From the NCBI GenBank assembly GCA_002483365.1, contig DLHT01000018.1:14372-78371 (forward strand): a stretch of 64,000 nt of DNA. Direction: 5' to 3'. Shown one piece after another: positions 43,779 through 53,396 of the stretch. Origin of the DNA: Cellvibrio sp. UBA7661 (GTDB lineage: Bacteria > Pseudomonadota > Gammaproteobacteria > Pseudomonadales > Cellvibrionaceae). The stretch's first letter is position 1, and each line of letters begins with the position of its first letter. The position numbers were made by a program, and so were the translations under genes. Under the pieces are notes generated by a model. It was not told the DNA's origin. It did not search any database and saw only the letters and a list, made by a program, of their open reading frames with translations.

Positions 43779-44756
43779 TCAGGCTTCTGCCACGAAAACG
43801 GCGCGAATAGGGGCAGGGTGTCCTTCAGCCGTCAAAGCAGGATTGTCAGGGTGTAAAAATTCGGGCAGGGAGTGAAAACGCATCCATTCTGTGGAGCGTT
43901 GTTCTTCTGTGGTGGTGGGGCACACATCGACAACACGTGGATTATTAAATCCCATCTTGCGCAGCCATGACAGCATGGTTGCGCAGCTTGGTAAAAACCA
44001 CACATTATTCATCATGCCATAGCGCCCCTCGGGTACTAATACATCCCCAAGCTCGCCTTCAATCACCAATGTCTCTAGCACAAGTTGTCCGCCGGGGCGC
44101 AGGGTATTTTTTAACTCCAGTAAATGATCCATTGGCGAACGACGATGATAAAAAACGCCCATTGAAAATACCGTATCAAATGCTTGTAGCTTTTCTGGTA
44201 AATCTTCGATGCCAAGTGGTAATACATCCACAGGATAATTGGCGCCAGCAAAATGTTTCACCATATGAAATTGCACAATAAAGCGTGGCGATGGATCTAT
44301 TCCAATAACGCGCTTTGCACCTTCCCCTAACATGCGCCAGCAGTGATAACCATTGCCGCAGCCTACATCAAGAATTAGCCGATCTTTTAATGGTGCGAGG
44401 TGAGGAAGAACCCGATCCCATTTCCAATCAGAGCGCCATTCGGTATCGATATGGATATCATGAATGAAATAAGGACCTTTGCGCCACGGAATGAGTTCCT
44501 GCAACGCTGTGCGAATGTCATTGCGTGTGGCTTCATCGCAATCGTTACTAGAGCCAATTTGTACGCGTTGTGATAATTCAATCTGACTGGCAACAATACT
44601 GGGGAGTTTTGCCAGTGAGGCTTTCCAGTCAGCCAGGTCACCGTAACGTTTTTCACATAATCCGGCTGTGATCTGTTCGGGAAGTTTTTCTGCCCATGCG
44701 GCGAGGGGGGAGTCTTTTAATGCAAGTAATAAAGTGTCGTAATTAATAGAGGTCAC
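43779..44756 (-). CDS. cmoB: tRNA U34 carboxymethyltransferase CmoB
   Basis: CmoB transfers the carboxymethyl group of carboxy-SAM to 5-hydroxyuridine at tRNA position 34, making cmo5U. The 325-residue product has an N-terminal helical part. A SAM-type Rossmann domain follows, with LILDVGCGNGYHCWRMLG, IGIDPSPRFIVQF and FDTVFSMGVFYHRRSPMDHL, all typical of CmoB. I prefer the GTG at 44756, which aligns the start with other CmoB; the frame is open to a TTG at 44798 overlapping the cmoA end. It lies 28 bases after cmoA. Confidence 0.95.
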   Translation of the reverse strand: MTSINYDTLLLALKDSPLAAWAEKLPEQITAGLCEKRYGDLADWKASLAKLPSIVASQIELSQRVQIGSSNDCDEATRNDIRTALQELIPWRKGPYFIHDIHIDTEWRSDWKWDRVLPHLAPLKDRLILDVGCGNGYHCWRMLGEGAKRVIGIDPSPRFIVQFHMVKHFAGANYPVDVLPLGIEDLPEKLQAFDTVFSMGVFYHRRSPMDHLLELKNTLRPGGQLVLETLVIEGELGDVLVPEGRYGMMNNVWFLPSCATMLSWLRKMGFNNPRVVDVCPTTTEEQRSTEWMRFHSLPEFLHPDNPALTAEGHPAPIRAVFVAEA

Positions 44757-44784
44757 TTGGTGTCTTCTGTAACATTGTTGATAA

Positions 44785-45519
44785 CTATTTGATTGCAATC
44801 AAAGAGGCAAAATTAAAACATTGGAACCAAACATCGACGCTATTGAATCCGGCCAAGCGTAAACGTTGGCGATGTGAGTCAAGTGTTTCAGGGACTAAAT
44901 AATTTTCAATAGCTGCGCGTTTTTGCGCAATTTCCAAATCGCTATAACCATTAGCGCGTTTAAAGTTATGGTGTAACTCAGTCATTAATTGTTGGTGCGG
45001 CTCGTCATCGAATACGACTTTTTCAGAGATAATTAATACTCCCCCGGGGTTTAGCCCTGCGCAAATGCGGCGCAACATCTCCAACCGTTCTTCAATTGAA
45101 ATAAACTGCAAAGTGAAATTTAACACTGCCATAGACGCATTATGGATCTTCACATCCTGAATTTGCGCTTCCATCAATTCCACTGGAATTTCACCGCTGT
45201 CTGCGGCGATTACTTGTGCGCAGCGGGCAATCATCGCCGCTGAATTATCGACCCCGATGATTTTGCAATTAGCGGCCTGTATACGATGACGCATTGCCAG
45301 AGTGGCTGCACCAAGTGAGCAGCCCAAGTCATAGCATTGACTATTGGCTTGAACATAACGCTCTGCCAGATTGCCGATCATATTAATAATAGTGGCGTAA
45401 CCTGGAACCGAACGTTTGATCATGTCAGGGAAAACGTCCACCACGCGTTGGTCAAATGCAAAGCGGCTAACGTCTGCCAGTGGATTGGCGTAAATAGTAT
45501 CGGAATTGTTCTTTTGCAT
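44785..45519 (-). CDS. cmoA: carboxy-S-adenosyl-L-methionine synthase CmoA
   Basis: CmoA makes carboxy-SAM from SAM and prephenate for CmoB. The 244-residue product contains FDQRVVDVFPDMIKRSVPGY, the SAM loop YDLGCSLGAATLAMRH and MAVLNFTLQFIS, all canonical. I chose ATG 45519 because it matches the usual N-terminus; the frame is open eight codons further (45543) with no ribosome site. cmoB follows in the same unit. Confidence 0.95.
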   Translation of the reverse strand: MQKNNSDTIYANPLADVSRFAFDQRVVDVFPDMIKRSVPGYATIINMIGNLAERYVQANSQCYDLGCSLGAATLAMRHRIQAANCKIIGVDNSAAMIARCAQVIAADSGEIPVELMEAQIQDVKIHNASMAVLNFTLQFISIEERLEMLRRICAGLNPGGVLIISEKVVFDDEPHQQLMTELHHNFKRANGYSDLEIAQKRAAIENYLVPETLDSHRQRLRLAGFNSVDVWFQCFNFASLIAIK

Positions 45520-45677
45520 AATGCTGACTGGTTGGTGGCACATTTATCAGGAGGTAATGGTGCGCGCATTGTACTCTGCAAATGTTTATGACAACAAATT
45601 AAGAAGTTCATAAAAGTGTCATATTCCTGAAGGAATATTTAATAAATCGATTCTTATCCGTTATAAGTTGTCTATCT

Positions 45678-47456
45678 ATGTCTTTGCAGAGTCCCGTCCT
45701 GAATCCTCTAACCCTGCAACAAGAGTTGAGGCGCTTGATTGAGTTCAAGCTGCTTACGCCAGTATTTCAACCAATTATAGCGCTAGAGAATCCCCGCATT
45801 ATTGGCTATGAAGCTCTAATCCGTGGTCCGCAAGAGAGTGCGCTTCATAAGCCGGATCTGCTGTTTTCTATCGCGCGCGAGTCACGCTTGTTGGCAAGTT
45901 TGGAATTTGCCTGCCGGGAGGTGTCTTGCGAGCGTTTTGCCGAGTTGGAGTTGCCGGGCAAATTATTTTTAAATATGAGCCCTATTAGCTTCACTGACAG
46001 CCAATATCGCGATGGAGTTACCCGTGAAATTTTACAGCGTGTAGGGCTGGATGCGGAACGCGTAGTATTTGAGTTGACCGAGAGTCAGCCACTGGATGAG
46101 CTTGATTTACTGAGGGCAGCATCTGATCACTTCCAGCGTCAAGGATTTGCAGTTGCGCTGGATGATTTGGGCGCGGGCTATGCAGGTTTGCGTGTATGGA
46201 GTGAGTTGTGCCCTGATTATGTCAAAATTGATCGGCACTTTATTAGTGGTATAGATAAAGATCCTGTGAAGCGCGAATTTGTGCGTGCCATGTTGGATAT
46301 TGCCCATCGTATTGGTCATAAAGCAATTGCAGAGGGAATTGAAACGGCGGCAGAGTTTAATACGCTGATGGCAATGGGGGTTGAGTATGCACAAGGATAT
46401 TTTATTGCCCATCCCCATGCAGATCCCTCTACAGTCCTGCCTGAAAAAATAACGCAGCTGGCAGGTATGTCCAGACCGCGCTATCAAGACCACTTTACCC
46501 GCACAGTAAGTGAGATCGTCACAGACTCTGTGAGTATTTGTTCAACTGAATCTGCCGAAAACGTGGTGAAAATGTTTCGTGCGGACGTTCGTTTGAGCTG
46601 TGTTCCGGTAGTTGATGGTGATACACCATTGGGAATGGTGAGTCGCGCAGAGCTATTGAATATCTTTTCGCGTCGTTTTGCACATGAACTTCATGCCGAT
46701 AAGCCAATTAAAGATTTTATTAGTTCTTTATCAATTATTGTCGATATCAATACAGAACTTAAAGTAGTAGGACAAATTATCAGTGAAGATCCACAGCAAA
46801 ATCTTAGCGTGGATTTTATTGTGTGCGAACAGCAGCGCTATCGTGGTGTAGGTAAGGTGCGTGATTTATTGCGTGCGATTACAGAGGAAAAATTGCGCGC
46901 TGCGCGCCACAGCAACCCGTTAACGCAATTACCCGGCAATGTTCCTTTATACGAATGTGTAGATCATTTGCTTTTGACCCAAAAGGAATTCGTTGTTGCT
47001 TACTGCGATATCAATCACTTTAAACCTTTTAATGATGCATTTGGTTATAGCGCAGGCGATGAGGTGATATTGCAGTTGGGGAAAATTCTGAGCGAGAGCG
47101 TTGATGAGCGATGTGATTTTGTTGGCCATGTAGGGGGCGATGATTTTATCCTGGTGTTTTGCAGTGCCAATTGGCAACAGCGTTGCGAACAAATACTGCA
47201 CAAATTTGAAAGTGTCAGCCGTCAATTTTTGCCTGGTAATTCACCTGAATATTGGAGTTTTGATCGGCAGGGGCGGCGGCAAAAATTTGGAGCATTGACC
47301 CTGGCAATAGGTTGCGTCCTTCCTGATGTAAATCTATGCAAAACCCATCATCAAGTTTCACAATTACTGGCTGAGGCCAAACACAGTGCCAAAATGCAGG
47401 GCGGTAACCAGTTATTTCAATCTCGCCGCCGCAATCCTTCTGTCGATGCGACCTGA
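45678..47456 (+). CDS. EAL-CBS-GGDEF cyclic-di-GMP phosphodiesterase
   Basis: This 592-residue soluble protein has an EAL domain (about 15-260), a CBS pair (about 275-400) and a C-terminal GGDEF domain (about 410-590). EAL catalytic residues look complete: YEALIRG, LFLNMSP, FELTES, ALDDLGAGYAGL, YVKIDRHF, AEGIET and YAQGYF. The GGDEF loop is GGDDF, not GG(D/E)EF, and an I-site Arg is absent (ERCD five residues earlier). It is therefore probably a phosphodiesterase with a degenerate regulatory cyclase domain. It is the first plus-strand gene of the signalling run ending at the glutaredoxin-like gene. Confidence 0.9.
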   Translation: MSLQSPVLNPLTLQQELRRLIEFKLLTPVFQPIIALENPRIIGYEALIRGPQESALHKPDLLFSIARESRLLASLEFACREVSCERFAELELPGKLFLNMSPISFTDSQYRDGVTREILQRVGLDAERVVFELTESQPLDELDLLRAASDHFQRQGFAVALDDLGAGYAGLRVWSELCPDYVKIDRHFISGIDKDPVKREFVRAMLDIAHRIGHKAIAEGIETAAEFNTLMAMGVEYAQGYFIAHPHADPSTVLPEKITQLAGMSRPRYQDHFTRTVSEIVTDSVSICSTESAENVVKMFRADVRLSCVPVVDGDTPLGMVSRAELLNIFSRRFAHELHADKPIKDFISSLSIIVDINTELKVVGQIISEDPQQNLSVDFIVCEQQRYRGVGKVRDLLRAITEEKLRAARHSNPLTQLPGNVPLYECVDHLLLTQKEFVVAYCDINHFKPFNDAFGYSAGDEVILQLGKILSESVDERCDFVGHVGGDDFILVFCSANWQQRCEQILHKFESVSRQFLPGNSPEYWSFDRQGRRQKFGALTLAIGCVLPDVNLCKTHHQVSQLLAEAKHSAKMQGGNQLFQSRRRNPSVDAT

Positions 47457-47547
47457 GTATTCCCACTCAATAAGCCAACAATAATAAGCCTAGCACTCGG
47501 GTAATCCTGAGCTATCCTTACTGTGATTTCTTTCTGGAGGTAAAGGC

Positions 47548-49194
47548 ATGGCTGATCTTGGCTATTACAAGATGCACGCGCTGATTATTGATGATTTCGA
47601 AAATTTCCGTGGCACACTTTATAAGATGTTGATGGATCTGGGGATAGGGAATGTTGATACAGCAGCAAGCGGCGAAGAGGCACTGCGTTTTTGCAGGGCA
47701 CGCACCTACGACCTGATTCTCTGCGACAACAACCTTGGCAAAGGCAAAAGTGGTCAGCAGGTGCTGGAAGAGCTTCGCTCGACCGACAACCCCTGTGCTG
47801 ACAGTCTGTTTATACTGGTTTCGGCAGAATCCAGTAAAAGCATCATTATGGCTGCCTATGACTATGAGCCCGATGCCTATCTTGCCAAGCCAATTACACC
47901 GAAAGCGCTTGACCAGCGTCTGAGTCGTTTAATTGAACAACGCGCTGAGTTAAAAGCAATTCAGGTAGCCCAAAAAGCGGGGGATAACCAACAGGCAATC
48001 AAACTCTGTAAAGAGCTTATCGCCAATGGAAGCCGCCACACCAATAGTTGCCAAAAATTATTGGGCCAACTTTATTTAACCAACAATGATGTGGCTGCTG
48101 CAGAAGAGCTGTATCGCACAGTGTTGGATAATCGTGAATTGGAATGGGCTCAGTTGGGAATGGTGCGAACAAAATTGGCGCAGCATGATTATCTGGGCGC
48201 ACAACAGTGGTTGGAAAATATTCTGCAGGGAAATCCCCTTTGCATGAAAGCGTATGATTTGCAGGCAGAGCTTTTCAAATTGCAAAATGATACGGAAGGC
48301 TTGCAAAATATTTTGCAGAAAGCCACTGATATTTCACCTCTTTCTATTCTTAGGCAGCAAGCGTTAGGCGATGTTGCGCAACAAAATAATGATTTGGTTA
48401 CGGCTGCAAACGCACTAAGGCGTGCAGTTAAACTTGGCGAGCACTCCTGTTTTGATAAAGCAGAGGTGCATTCATTATTTGCCCAAACAACAATTGATTT
48501 GCATTCAATCGATAAAGAGTTAGCCAAGCCTTTGGTTCGTGATGCAATTAATTGCATAGTGAATTATGAGGATAACTTCGGTAAAACCCAGCTCAAAAAA
48601 GCCGAATCATTACTCCTTGAAAGTCAATTGCAGGTATGTGCTGGCGATCAGCGTCGTGCACAAGAAGCATTGAGTAGTGCGCAAACTGTTTTAGGTAACA
48701 CCAAGGATGCCGATGCGCTTCCTGTACAAATTGAAATGGTTCGTGCCTTACGCGTTCTTGGTAAAACAGATGAGGCACAAAGACGCTTGGCGGATCTGTT
48801 ACAGCATTATGCAAGTAATGAGGATCAATTGCAGAAGTTGGATGTGTTGTTGGACGAACCGCGCAGTGAAAAAAACAAGCTGATGGTGGCGGAGATTAAT
48901 AAAAAAGGTATTGCTGCCTATAACGCCAAAGATTTTTCCACAGCCGCAGATTCATTCAAAATTGCATTGCAAAAGCTACCTAACCATGTTGGTCTTCGGT
49001 TGAACTATGTGCAGGCTATGATCGACAAATTGAAAAGTAATTTTGAACAGGCTACCAGCGAAAAAATACAGCAGGCCTTTACCAAAGCGAGTGCAATCAT
49101 TTCCTCGCAGCATCCCCAATATCAACGTTATCGCCAGTTGAGTGAGGTCTATACCAATTTGGTAAAAGCGTATGAAAAAAATAGTCGAGGTTAA
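47548..49194 (+). CDS. response regulator with TPR output (REC-TPR)
   Basis: This 548-residue cytoplasmic protein has an N-terminal receiver (about 8-130) with acidic LIIDDF, a phosphoacceptor Asp in LILCDNNLGKGKSG, and Lys in YLAKPITP. It is followed by about 400 residues of helical repeats with TPR-like spacing (AAAEELYRTVLDNREL; AAYNAKDFSTAADSFKIAL). There is no DNA-binding or enzymatic output, so it probably acts by protein contacts. The soluble kinase gene follows after two bases and is the obvious partner. GGAGG precedes the ATG. Confidence 0.9.
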   Translation: MADLGYYKMHALIIDDFENFRGTLYKMLMDLGIGNVDTAASGEEALRFCRARTYDLILCDNNLGKGKSGQQVLEELRSTDNPCADSLFILVSAESSKSIIMAAYDYEPDAYLAKPITPKALDQRLSRLIEQRAELKAIQVAQKAGDNQQAIKLCKELIANGSRHTNSCQKLLGQLYLTNNDVAAAEELYRTVLDNRELEWAQLGMVRTKLAQHDYLGAQQWLENILQGNPLCMKAYDLQAELFKLQNDTEGLQNILQKATDISPLSILRQQALGDVAQQNNDLVTAANALRRAVKLGEHSCFDKAEVHSLFAQTTIDLHSIDKELAKPLVRDAINCIVNYEDNFGKTQLKKAESLLLESQLQVCAGDQRRAQEALSSAQTVLGNTKDADALPVQIEMVRALRVLGKTDEAQRRLADLLQHYASNEDQLQKLDVLLDEPRSEKNKLMVAEINKKGIAAYNAKDFSTAADSFKIALQKLPNHVGLRLNYVQAMIDKLKSNFEQATSEKIQQAFTKASAIISSQHPQYQRYRQLSEVYTNLVKAYEKNSRG

Positions 49195-49196
49195 TT

Positions 49197-49919
49197 GTGA
49201 ATTCTATATCTGATCATCATTCTGATAGTCATAACTCCGCACAGGTTCCTATTGATTTTGCATTCGTGCTGGCTTCGAGTGTGCACGATATGAAAAACTC
49301 ATTGGGGATGTTGTTGCACACGCTTGCAGAAATGATGGAGAGCTCCCCACCAAAAGATGCCGAGCAAGCACGCTTTTTTTCGACATTGGAGTATGAGGCT
49401 GCGCGCATCAATGGCGAGCTGGTTCAGCTGCTATCACTCTACAAGATGGATGAGAAAACCTTGGCGATATTGATAGATGAGCATCATGCTATCGATATTA
49501 TTGAAGAGCAAATTGCCCGGAATGATACCTTATTAAAATCACGCAATATTGATATACAAATCGATTGTGATCCTGATTTGGTTTGGTATTTTGATAATGA
49601 ATTGGTGGGGGGCGTATTAAATAATTTGATTGTAAATTGTGCGCGTTACTGCAAAAAGCAGCTGTTGGTGAGTGCAACAGAAGAAAATGGTTTTTTATGT
49701 ATTGCAGTGGCTGATGATGGTCAAGGTTATCCCGATAGCATGCTATTGGGGCCATTGCCACAAGCAGCAGTATCTTTTAATTCCGGTAATACCAAGCTGG
49801 GTTTGCTATTCGCGCGCAAGGTGCTTGAATTGCACAAAACCAAAAAAGGGCAAGGGTACATGACGATTGCCAACAATGGACCTTTGGGGGGCGGCGTGCT
49901 GAAATTGTATTTACCTTGA
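49197..49919 (+). CDS. small soluble histidine kinase
   Basis: This 240-residue kinase has no membrane segment and no sensor domain. The H-box-like SSVHDMKNSLGMLLHTL (residues about 29-45) has His followed by Asp. N-box NNLIVNCARY, G1 VADDGQGYP and G2 NTKLGLLFARKV complete the ATPase domain. It starts with GTG two bases after the REC-TPR stop, with GAGG inside the upstream gene. It likely phosphorylates the REC-TPR protein, with its input coming from a partner protein. Confidence 0.85.
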   Translation: MNSISDHHSDSHNSAQVPIDFAFVLASSVHDMKNSLGMLLHTLAEMMESSPPKDAEQARFFSTLEYEAARINGELVQLLSLYKMDEKTLAILIDEHHAIDIIEEQIARNDTLLKSRNIDIQIDCDPDLVWYFDNELVGGVLNNLIVNCARYCKKQLLVSATEENGFLCIAVADDGQGYPDSMLLGPLPQAAVSFNSGNTKLGLLFARKVLELHKTKKGQGYMTIANNGPLGGGVLKLYLP

Positions 49920-50011
49920 TGATGCCGGATACATCCAGATTGGGTGTTGAAATCACCTGACTGCTATTGCATCATCTAAGTCCAATTTTTTCTATTTTCA
50001 GGTTTGATCCT

Positions 50012-50887
50012 ATGCTTAAAATCCGCTTTAAAGATAATAAATACAATGCGGTATGGCTGGTTGAGCCGAAAATCACTATAGGTCGTTCGGCAACAAATGC
50101 ATTAGTCATTGATGATCCTTTAGCCAGTGATGTCCATATGGAGGTGTTGGTTGATAATGAGCATCTCACACTGCGTAATTTGATACCTACGCAGCCGGTA
50201 ATCGTCAATGGACAGGCAGTGACGGGTGCTTGTGAGCTTAAACCGGATGATCAAATTAGTTTGGGTCGTGTTGAGCTTGTCGTGATCGATCCCAAACGCG
50301 AAGCCAAAATTGTTGCAGAAGAATCTGCCAACGTGACGCAACTGCGCACTCCGCAAGTGACGGGGTGGTCCCTCAAGGCTCACCATACTGCGCTGGCCAA
50401 CAGAATATACCCGTTAAAAGAGACCAATGTTATTGGTCGTTCTAATGATTGTGACATCAGTTTGGCTGCTGCACATTTATCCCGCCGTCATGCCCAACTG
50501 CAAATAATTGACGGTATGTTGTTTGTCAAAGATTTGGATTCAGCCAATGGCACTTTCCTGAATGGTAAACGTGTTGCGGAGGCCAGGGTAAGACGTGGTG
50601 ATGAATTGCGATTCGATGCTCTGACATTCGGTGTCATGGGGCCGACTGATGATATGGCCAAAACGACGGTGCGCAAAGCTCCTGTAAAACCTGATGTGCC
50701 TGAAATAAAACCCAGGCCTGCGCGTGAAAAAGCATCTACACCGACTCGTGCTTCATCACCTAATCGCTCCGCTGCTGCTATGCAGCCACAGCCCGCGTCT
50801 GATAACGTCAAAGGTAGATTCGGATTAATTTTCTTGGGGGTATTGGCTGTTATAGTTATAACAACCCTGATCTTAACGAGAAAATAA
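50012..50887 (+). CDS. double-FHA protein with C-terminal membrane anchor
   Basis: This 291-residue protein has two forkhead-associated domains, which read phosphothreonine. FHA1 (about 18-85; TIGRSATNALVIDDP) lacks the usual Ser-x-x-His (it has SDVHMEV). FHA2 (about 145-220) is canonical: NVIGRSNDCDISL, LSRRHAQL, DLDSANGTFLNGKRV. A Pro/Ala/Arg-rich linker leads to a single C-terminal membrane helix (about 270-290). This gives a tail-anchored cytoplasmic reader. I chose ATG 50012; the frame opens further upstream without support. No Ser/Thr kinase gene is nearby. Confidence 0.87.
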   Translation: MLKIRFKDNKYNAVWLVEPKITIGRSATNALVIDDPLASDVHMEVLVDNEHLTLRNLIPTQPVIVNGQAVTGACELKPDDQISLGRVELVVIDPKREAKIVAEESANVTQLRTPQVTGWSLKAHHTALANRIYPLKETNVIGRSNDCDISLAAAHLSRRHAQLQIIDGMLFVKDLDSANGTFLNGKRVAEARVRRGDELRFDALTFGVMGPTDDMAKTTVRKAPVKPDVPEIKPRPAREKASTPTRASSPNRSAAAMQPQPASDNVKGRFGLIFLGVLAVIVITTLILTRK

Positions 50888-50961
50888 TTATTGAAGCTTT
50901 GCAGAAAATGGCCGAAACCCTGTGATGCCACAGACAGATACTGCCGCACTCAGGTGATCTT

Positions 50962-52305
50962 ATGAACATTTCTTCCTTAAATAACCCTTCCGTTTCAACG
51001 AACGTACCGGGTAATAAAACAGCCGGTACACCCACAGATGCCGATAAATTAGCGTCCAAAACCGGGGATTTCACCCCAGGTGGAAAAAACAGTGTCGTTA
51101 CGGCAAGTACAATTCTATCCGTCAGTTTTGAGGATAAGCGTCAAACTGCCCTGCAAATAGTTAACCGTACCCTCGCTCAGGCCTATGAAAAAATCAGCTC
51201 GCGAGGGCAGGCAGCCAGTGCGGAATACGAAACCTTTGAACCACTCACCGCTGAGAAAGTTGCCTCTAATATTCTTGGCTTCATCGAGCGTAGACTGCAA
51301 ATGGACGTTGCTGACGGTGCATCCCAAGAGGAGCTGCAAGCACGATTAGAAGCAGGCTTGGCGGGCTTTAAAAAAGGCTTTGCGGAAGCGAGTGAGAAGC
51401 TGGAGGCATTGAGTCTGTTGTCTCCGGAAATTAAGGCTGATATCGGGAAAACCTATGATTTGGTGCTTGAAGGTGTGGATGAGTTGCGTGCTAAATTCAT
51501 CCAATCTACCACTGAACAGATTCCTGCAAGCCCATCGAAAACTGAATCTGAAATTGTGAAAACAGCAGCACCTAAAGCCTCTTCGCCTGCAAAGCTTGAT
51601 GTACCGGATTTTCTTCCTGCTGCTGGCGCTGTCCCTGCCGCCAATAGCTACATGGGATATGGCAATTATGAGTATGGTCGCGCTCGTGAATTCAGCTTTG
51701 AGCTGAGAACAAAAGAAGGCGACATAGTGACGATCAAGGCAAGCTCCAGTGAAGGTTTTGCTGTCGAGGCTGGTCGCGCTTCCCGGGGTAATCAATCTGT
51801 AAGCGCCATGAATGCGAGTTATAGCTCCAGCGAATCCTTTTCGTTCTCAATCGAGGGTGAATTGAACGAAGATGAGTTGGCTGCAATTAATGATTTGCTG
51901 GGGCGAGTAAATGATCTTGCCGGACAATTTTTTGAAGGCAATTTAGATTCTGCATTTGAGCAAGCAATGAATCTGGGATACGACGCTGAACAGATCGGCA
52001 GTTTCTCACTCAATCTGGCTCAGGCAGAAATACAGCAGGTCACCCAAGCTTATCAAACGTTTGAGCCAGGTAATAATGCTGGAGGTATCGATAAGCCTGC
52101 ATTGCTAACTGACCAATTGTTGCCATTAGGAAATTTTATTAAAAATTTGTTAGATAGCTTGGATCGCGCTTCTATTTTTGATGAGCCTAAGTCGCTGTTG
52201 TCTGGTATGGCAGAGAAAATTACTGGCGAAGGTGAAATGGATCAATTACAAGGCAAACGATTCCGCGACTTCATCGAGGAAATGTTTGCTTTGGAATTGC
52301 GTTAG
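50962..52305 (+). CDS. DUF5610 family protein
   Basis: This 447-residue protein has no signal peptide or membrane helix. The conserved block lies at about residues 55-175 (QTALQIVNRTLAQAYEKI, FEPLTAEKVASNILGFIERRLQ, LEAGLAGFKKGFAEASEKL), which I recognise as DUF5610. The rest is Ser/Ala/Glu-rich with a second structured part (FSFSIEGELNEDELAAINDL). Function is unknown. The Asn/Ser/Thr-rich N-terminus resembles those of exported flagellar or type III substrates, but that is only an impression. Confidence 0.75.
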   Translation: MNISSLNNPSVSTNVPGNKTAGTPTDADKLASKTGDFTPGGKNSVVTASTILSVSFEDKRQTALQIVNRTLAQAYEKISSRGQAASAEYETFEPLTAEKVASNILGFIERRLQMDVADGASQEELQARLEAGLAGFKKGFAEASEKLEALSLLSPEIKADIGKTYDLVLEGVDELRAKFIQSTTEQIPASPSKTESEIVKTAAPKASSPAKLDVPDFLPAAGAVPAANSYMGYGNYEYGRAREFSFELRTKEGDIVTIKASSSEGFAVEAGRASRGNQSVSAMNASYSSSESFSFSIEGELNEDELAAINDLLGRVNDLAGQFFEGNLDSAFEQAMNLGYDAEQIGSFSLNLAQAEIQQVTQAYQTFEPGNNAGGIDKPALLTDQLLPLGNFIKNLLDSLDRASIFDEPKSLLSGMAEKITGEGEMDQLQGKRFRDFIEEMFALELR

Positions 52306-52391
52306 TCGTTAATAATAGGGTTTTATTAATTTGATGTTTTATGAGTCGGCAGCAATAATTGTTGCTCCGCCATACTTATGAAGATTTTGTT

Positions 52392-52640
52392 ATGAAACCC
52401 GTGTATCTCTATTCAACCCTTGGCTGTCATCTATGTGAGATGGCCAAGGAGATTGTGTCCCCTTTGTTAAACTATTATTCCCTCTATCTGGAAGAAATCG
52501 AAATCGCTGAATCAGATGAATTGGTTGAGCGTTATGGTGTGCGAATTCCAGTATTGAAATCGCCACATCATTTAGATGAGTTGGGCTGGCCATTTGATAC
52601 GAGCCAGGCAAAAGCTTTTTTAGACAGAATAACAACTTGA
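52392..52640 (+). CDS. glutaredoxin-like protein (DUF836 type)
   Basis: This 82-residue thioredoxin-fold protein has an active-site pair in TLGCHLCEMAK and the cis-Pro region RYGVRIPVLK, consistent with the glutaredoxin-like DUF836 family. I chose ATG 52392, which gives the usual MKPVYLYST start; upstream codons are unlikely. It could reduce a small substrate or act on thiol switches. A link to the upstream signalling genes is not established. Confidence 0.8.
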   Translation: MKPVYLYSTLGCHLCEMAKEIVSPLLNYYSLYLEEIEIAESDELVERYGVRIPVLKSPHHLDELGWPFDTSQAKAFLDRITT

Positions 52641-52784
52641 AGTATTAGGTATTTTTTGCCGGTCCAACGCTATTTGGATTTCAAGCACTGAACAGATATC
52701 TCACAGAGTTCCTCATGTTGGCAGGGCTTCCTCCAGTAACATTCCGTTAGCTAATGACTTCTGATTCTCCCGACTATATAAAAA

Positions 52785-52812
52785 ACGGACTTCAGATAAA
52801 GTCCGCTTTATG
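52785..52812. terminator. terminator-like hairpin downstream of the Lrp-family gene
   Basis: ACGGACTT / AAGTCCGC stem with flanking A-rich and CTTTA sequence, between the convergent glutaredoxin-like and Lrp-family genes. The T tract is short. Confidence 0.5.
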
Positions 52813-52879
52813 AAGATCAATCAAGGGTGGCAACCAGACTCACTGGGTTTTTATATTTTGGTAATACGCCAGTGCATTA

Positions 52880-53350
52880 TTAAATGGGTAATTGTGTCGT
52901 GAATTTTACTTGCTTCAATGCAAATGCTGAATTAATTGAGCCTATATTTGGTAGGTGAATAAGGGTTTGCTTCATCAAGCGCTCATAATGTTCAACGCTC
53001 TCTACAACCACACGTAATACATAATCTTTTTCGCCACTTGTCGAATAGCACTCAACGACTTCTGGTATGGCCTGCACCGTTTCCTCAAATGCCTCAAGAG
53101 AAGGGGCGTCGTGGTTCTTGATAGTGATATAGGCATGAACGGTCACGCCGAGATTGAGTAGCTTTGGATCAAGTAATGTAACCTTGCCTCGAATTACTCC
53201 CTCAACCTCCAATCGCTTTAGTCGGCGCCAGCAGGGGGTGTGGGAAAGGCCGATCATATTGCCTAAATCTGCCATTGAATAATCGGCGTTTTCCTGGAGT
53301 GCGCGCAGAATTTTGCGGTCGTATTCATCGAGCTCAACAGACTTGCCCAT
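52880..53350 (-). CDS. Lrp/AsnC family transcriptional regulator
   Basis: This 156-residue regulator has an N-terminal winged helix (about 5-60; LDEYDRKILRALQENADYSM, GLSHTPCWRRLKRLE) and a C-terminal RAM ligand-binding domain (about 70-150; VECYSTSGEKDYVLRVVVES). It belongs to the Lrp branch with a Cys in the recognition helix. The effector amino acid cannot be told. A ribosome site (AGGAATC) precedes the ATG. It is divergent from adk across 286 bases. Confidence 0.92.
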   Translation of the reverse strand: MGKSVELDEYDRKILRALQENADYSMADLGNMIGLSHTPCWRRLKRLEVEGVIRGKVTLLDPKLLNLGVTVHAYITIKNHDAPSLEAFEETVQAIPEVVECYSTSGEKDYVLRVVVESVEHYERLMKQTLIHLPNIGSINSAFALKQVKFTTQLPI

Positions 53351-53396
53351 AAGTGATTCCTGAGGTGTAACATAAAAGAGGTATTCTAGGATGAGA

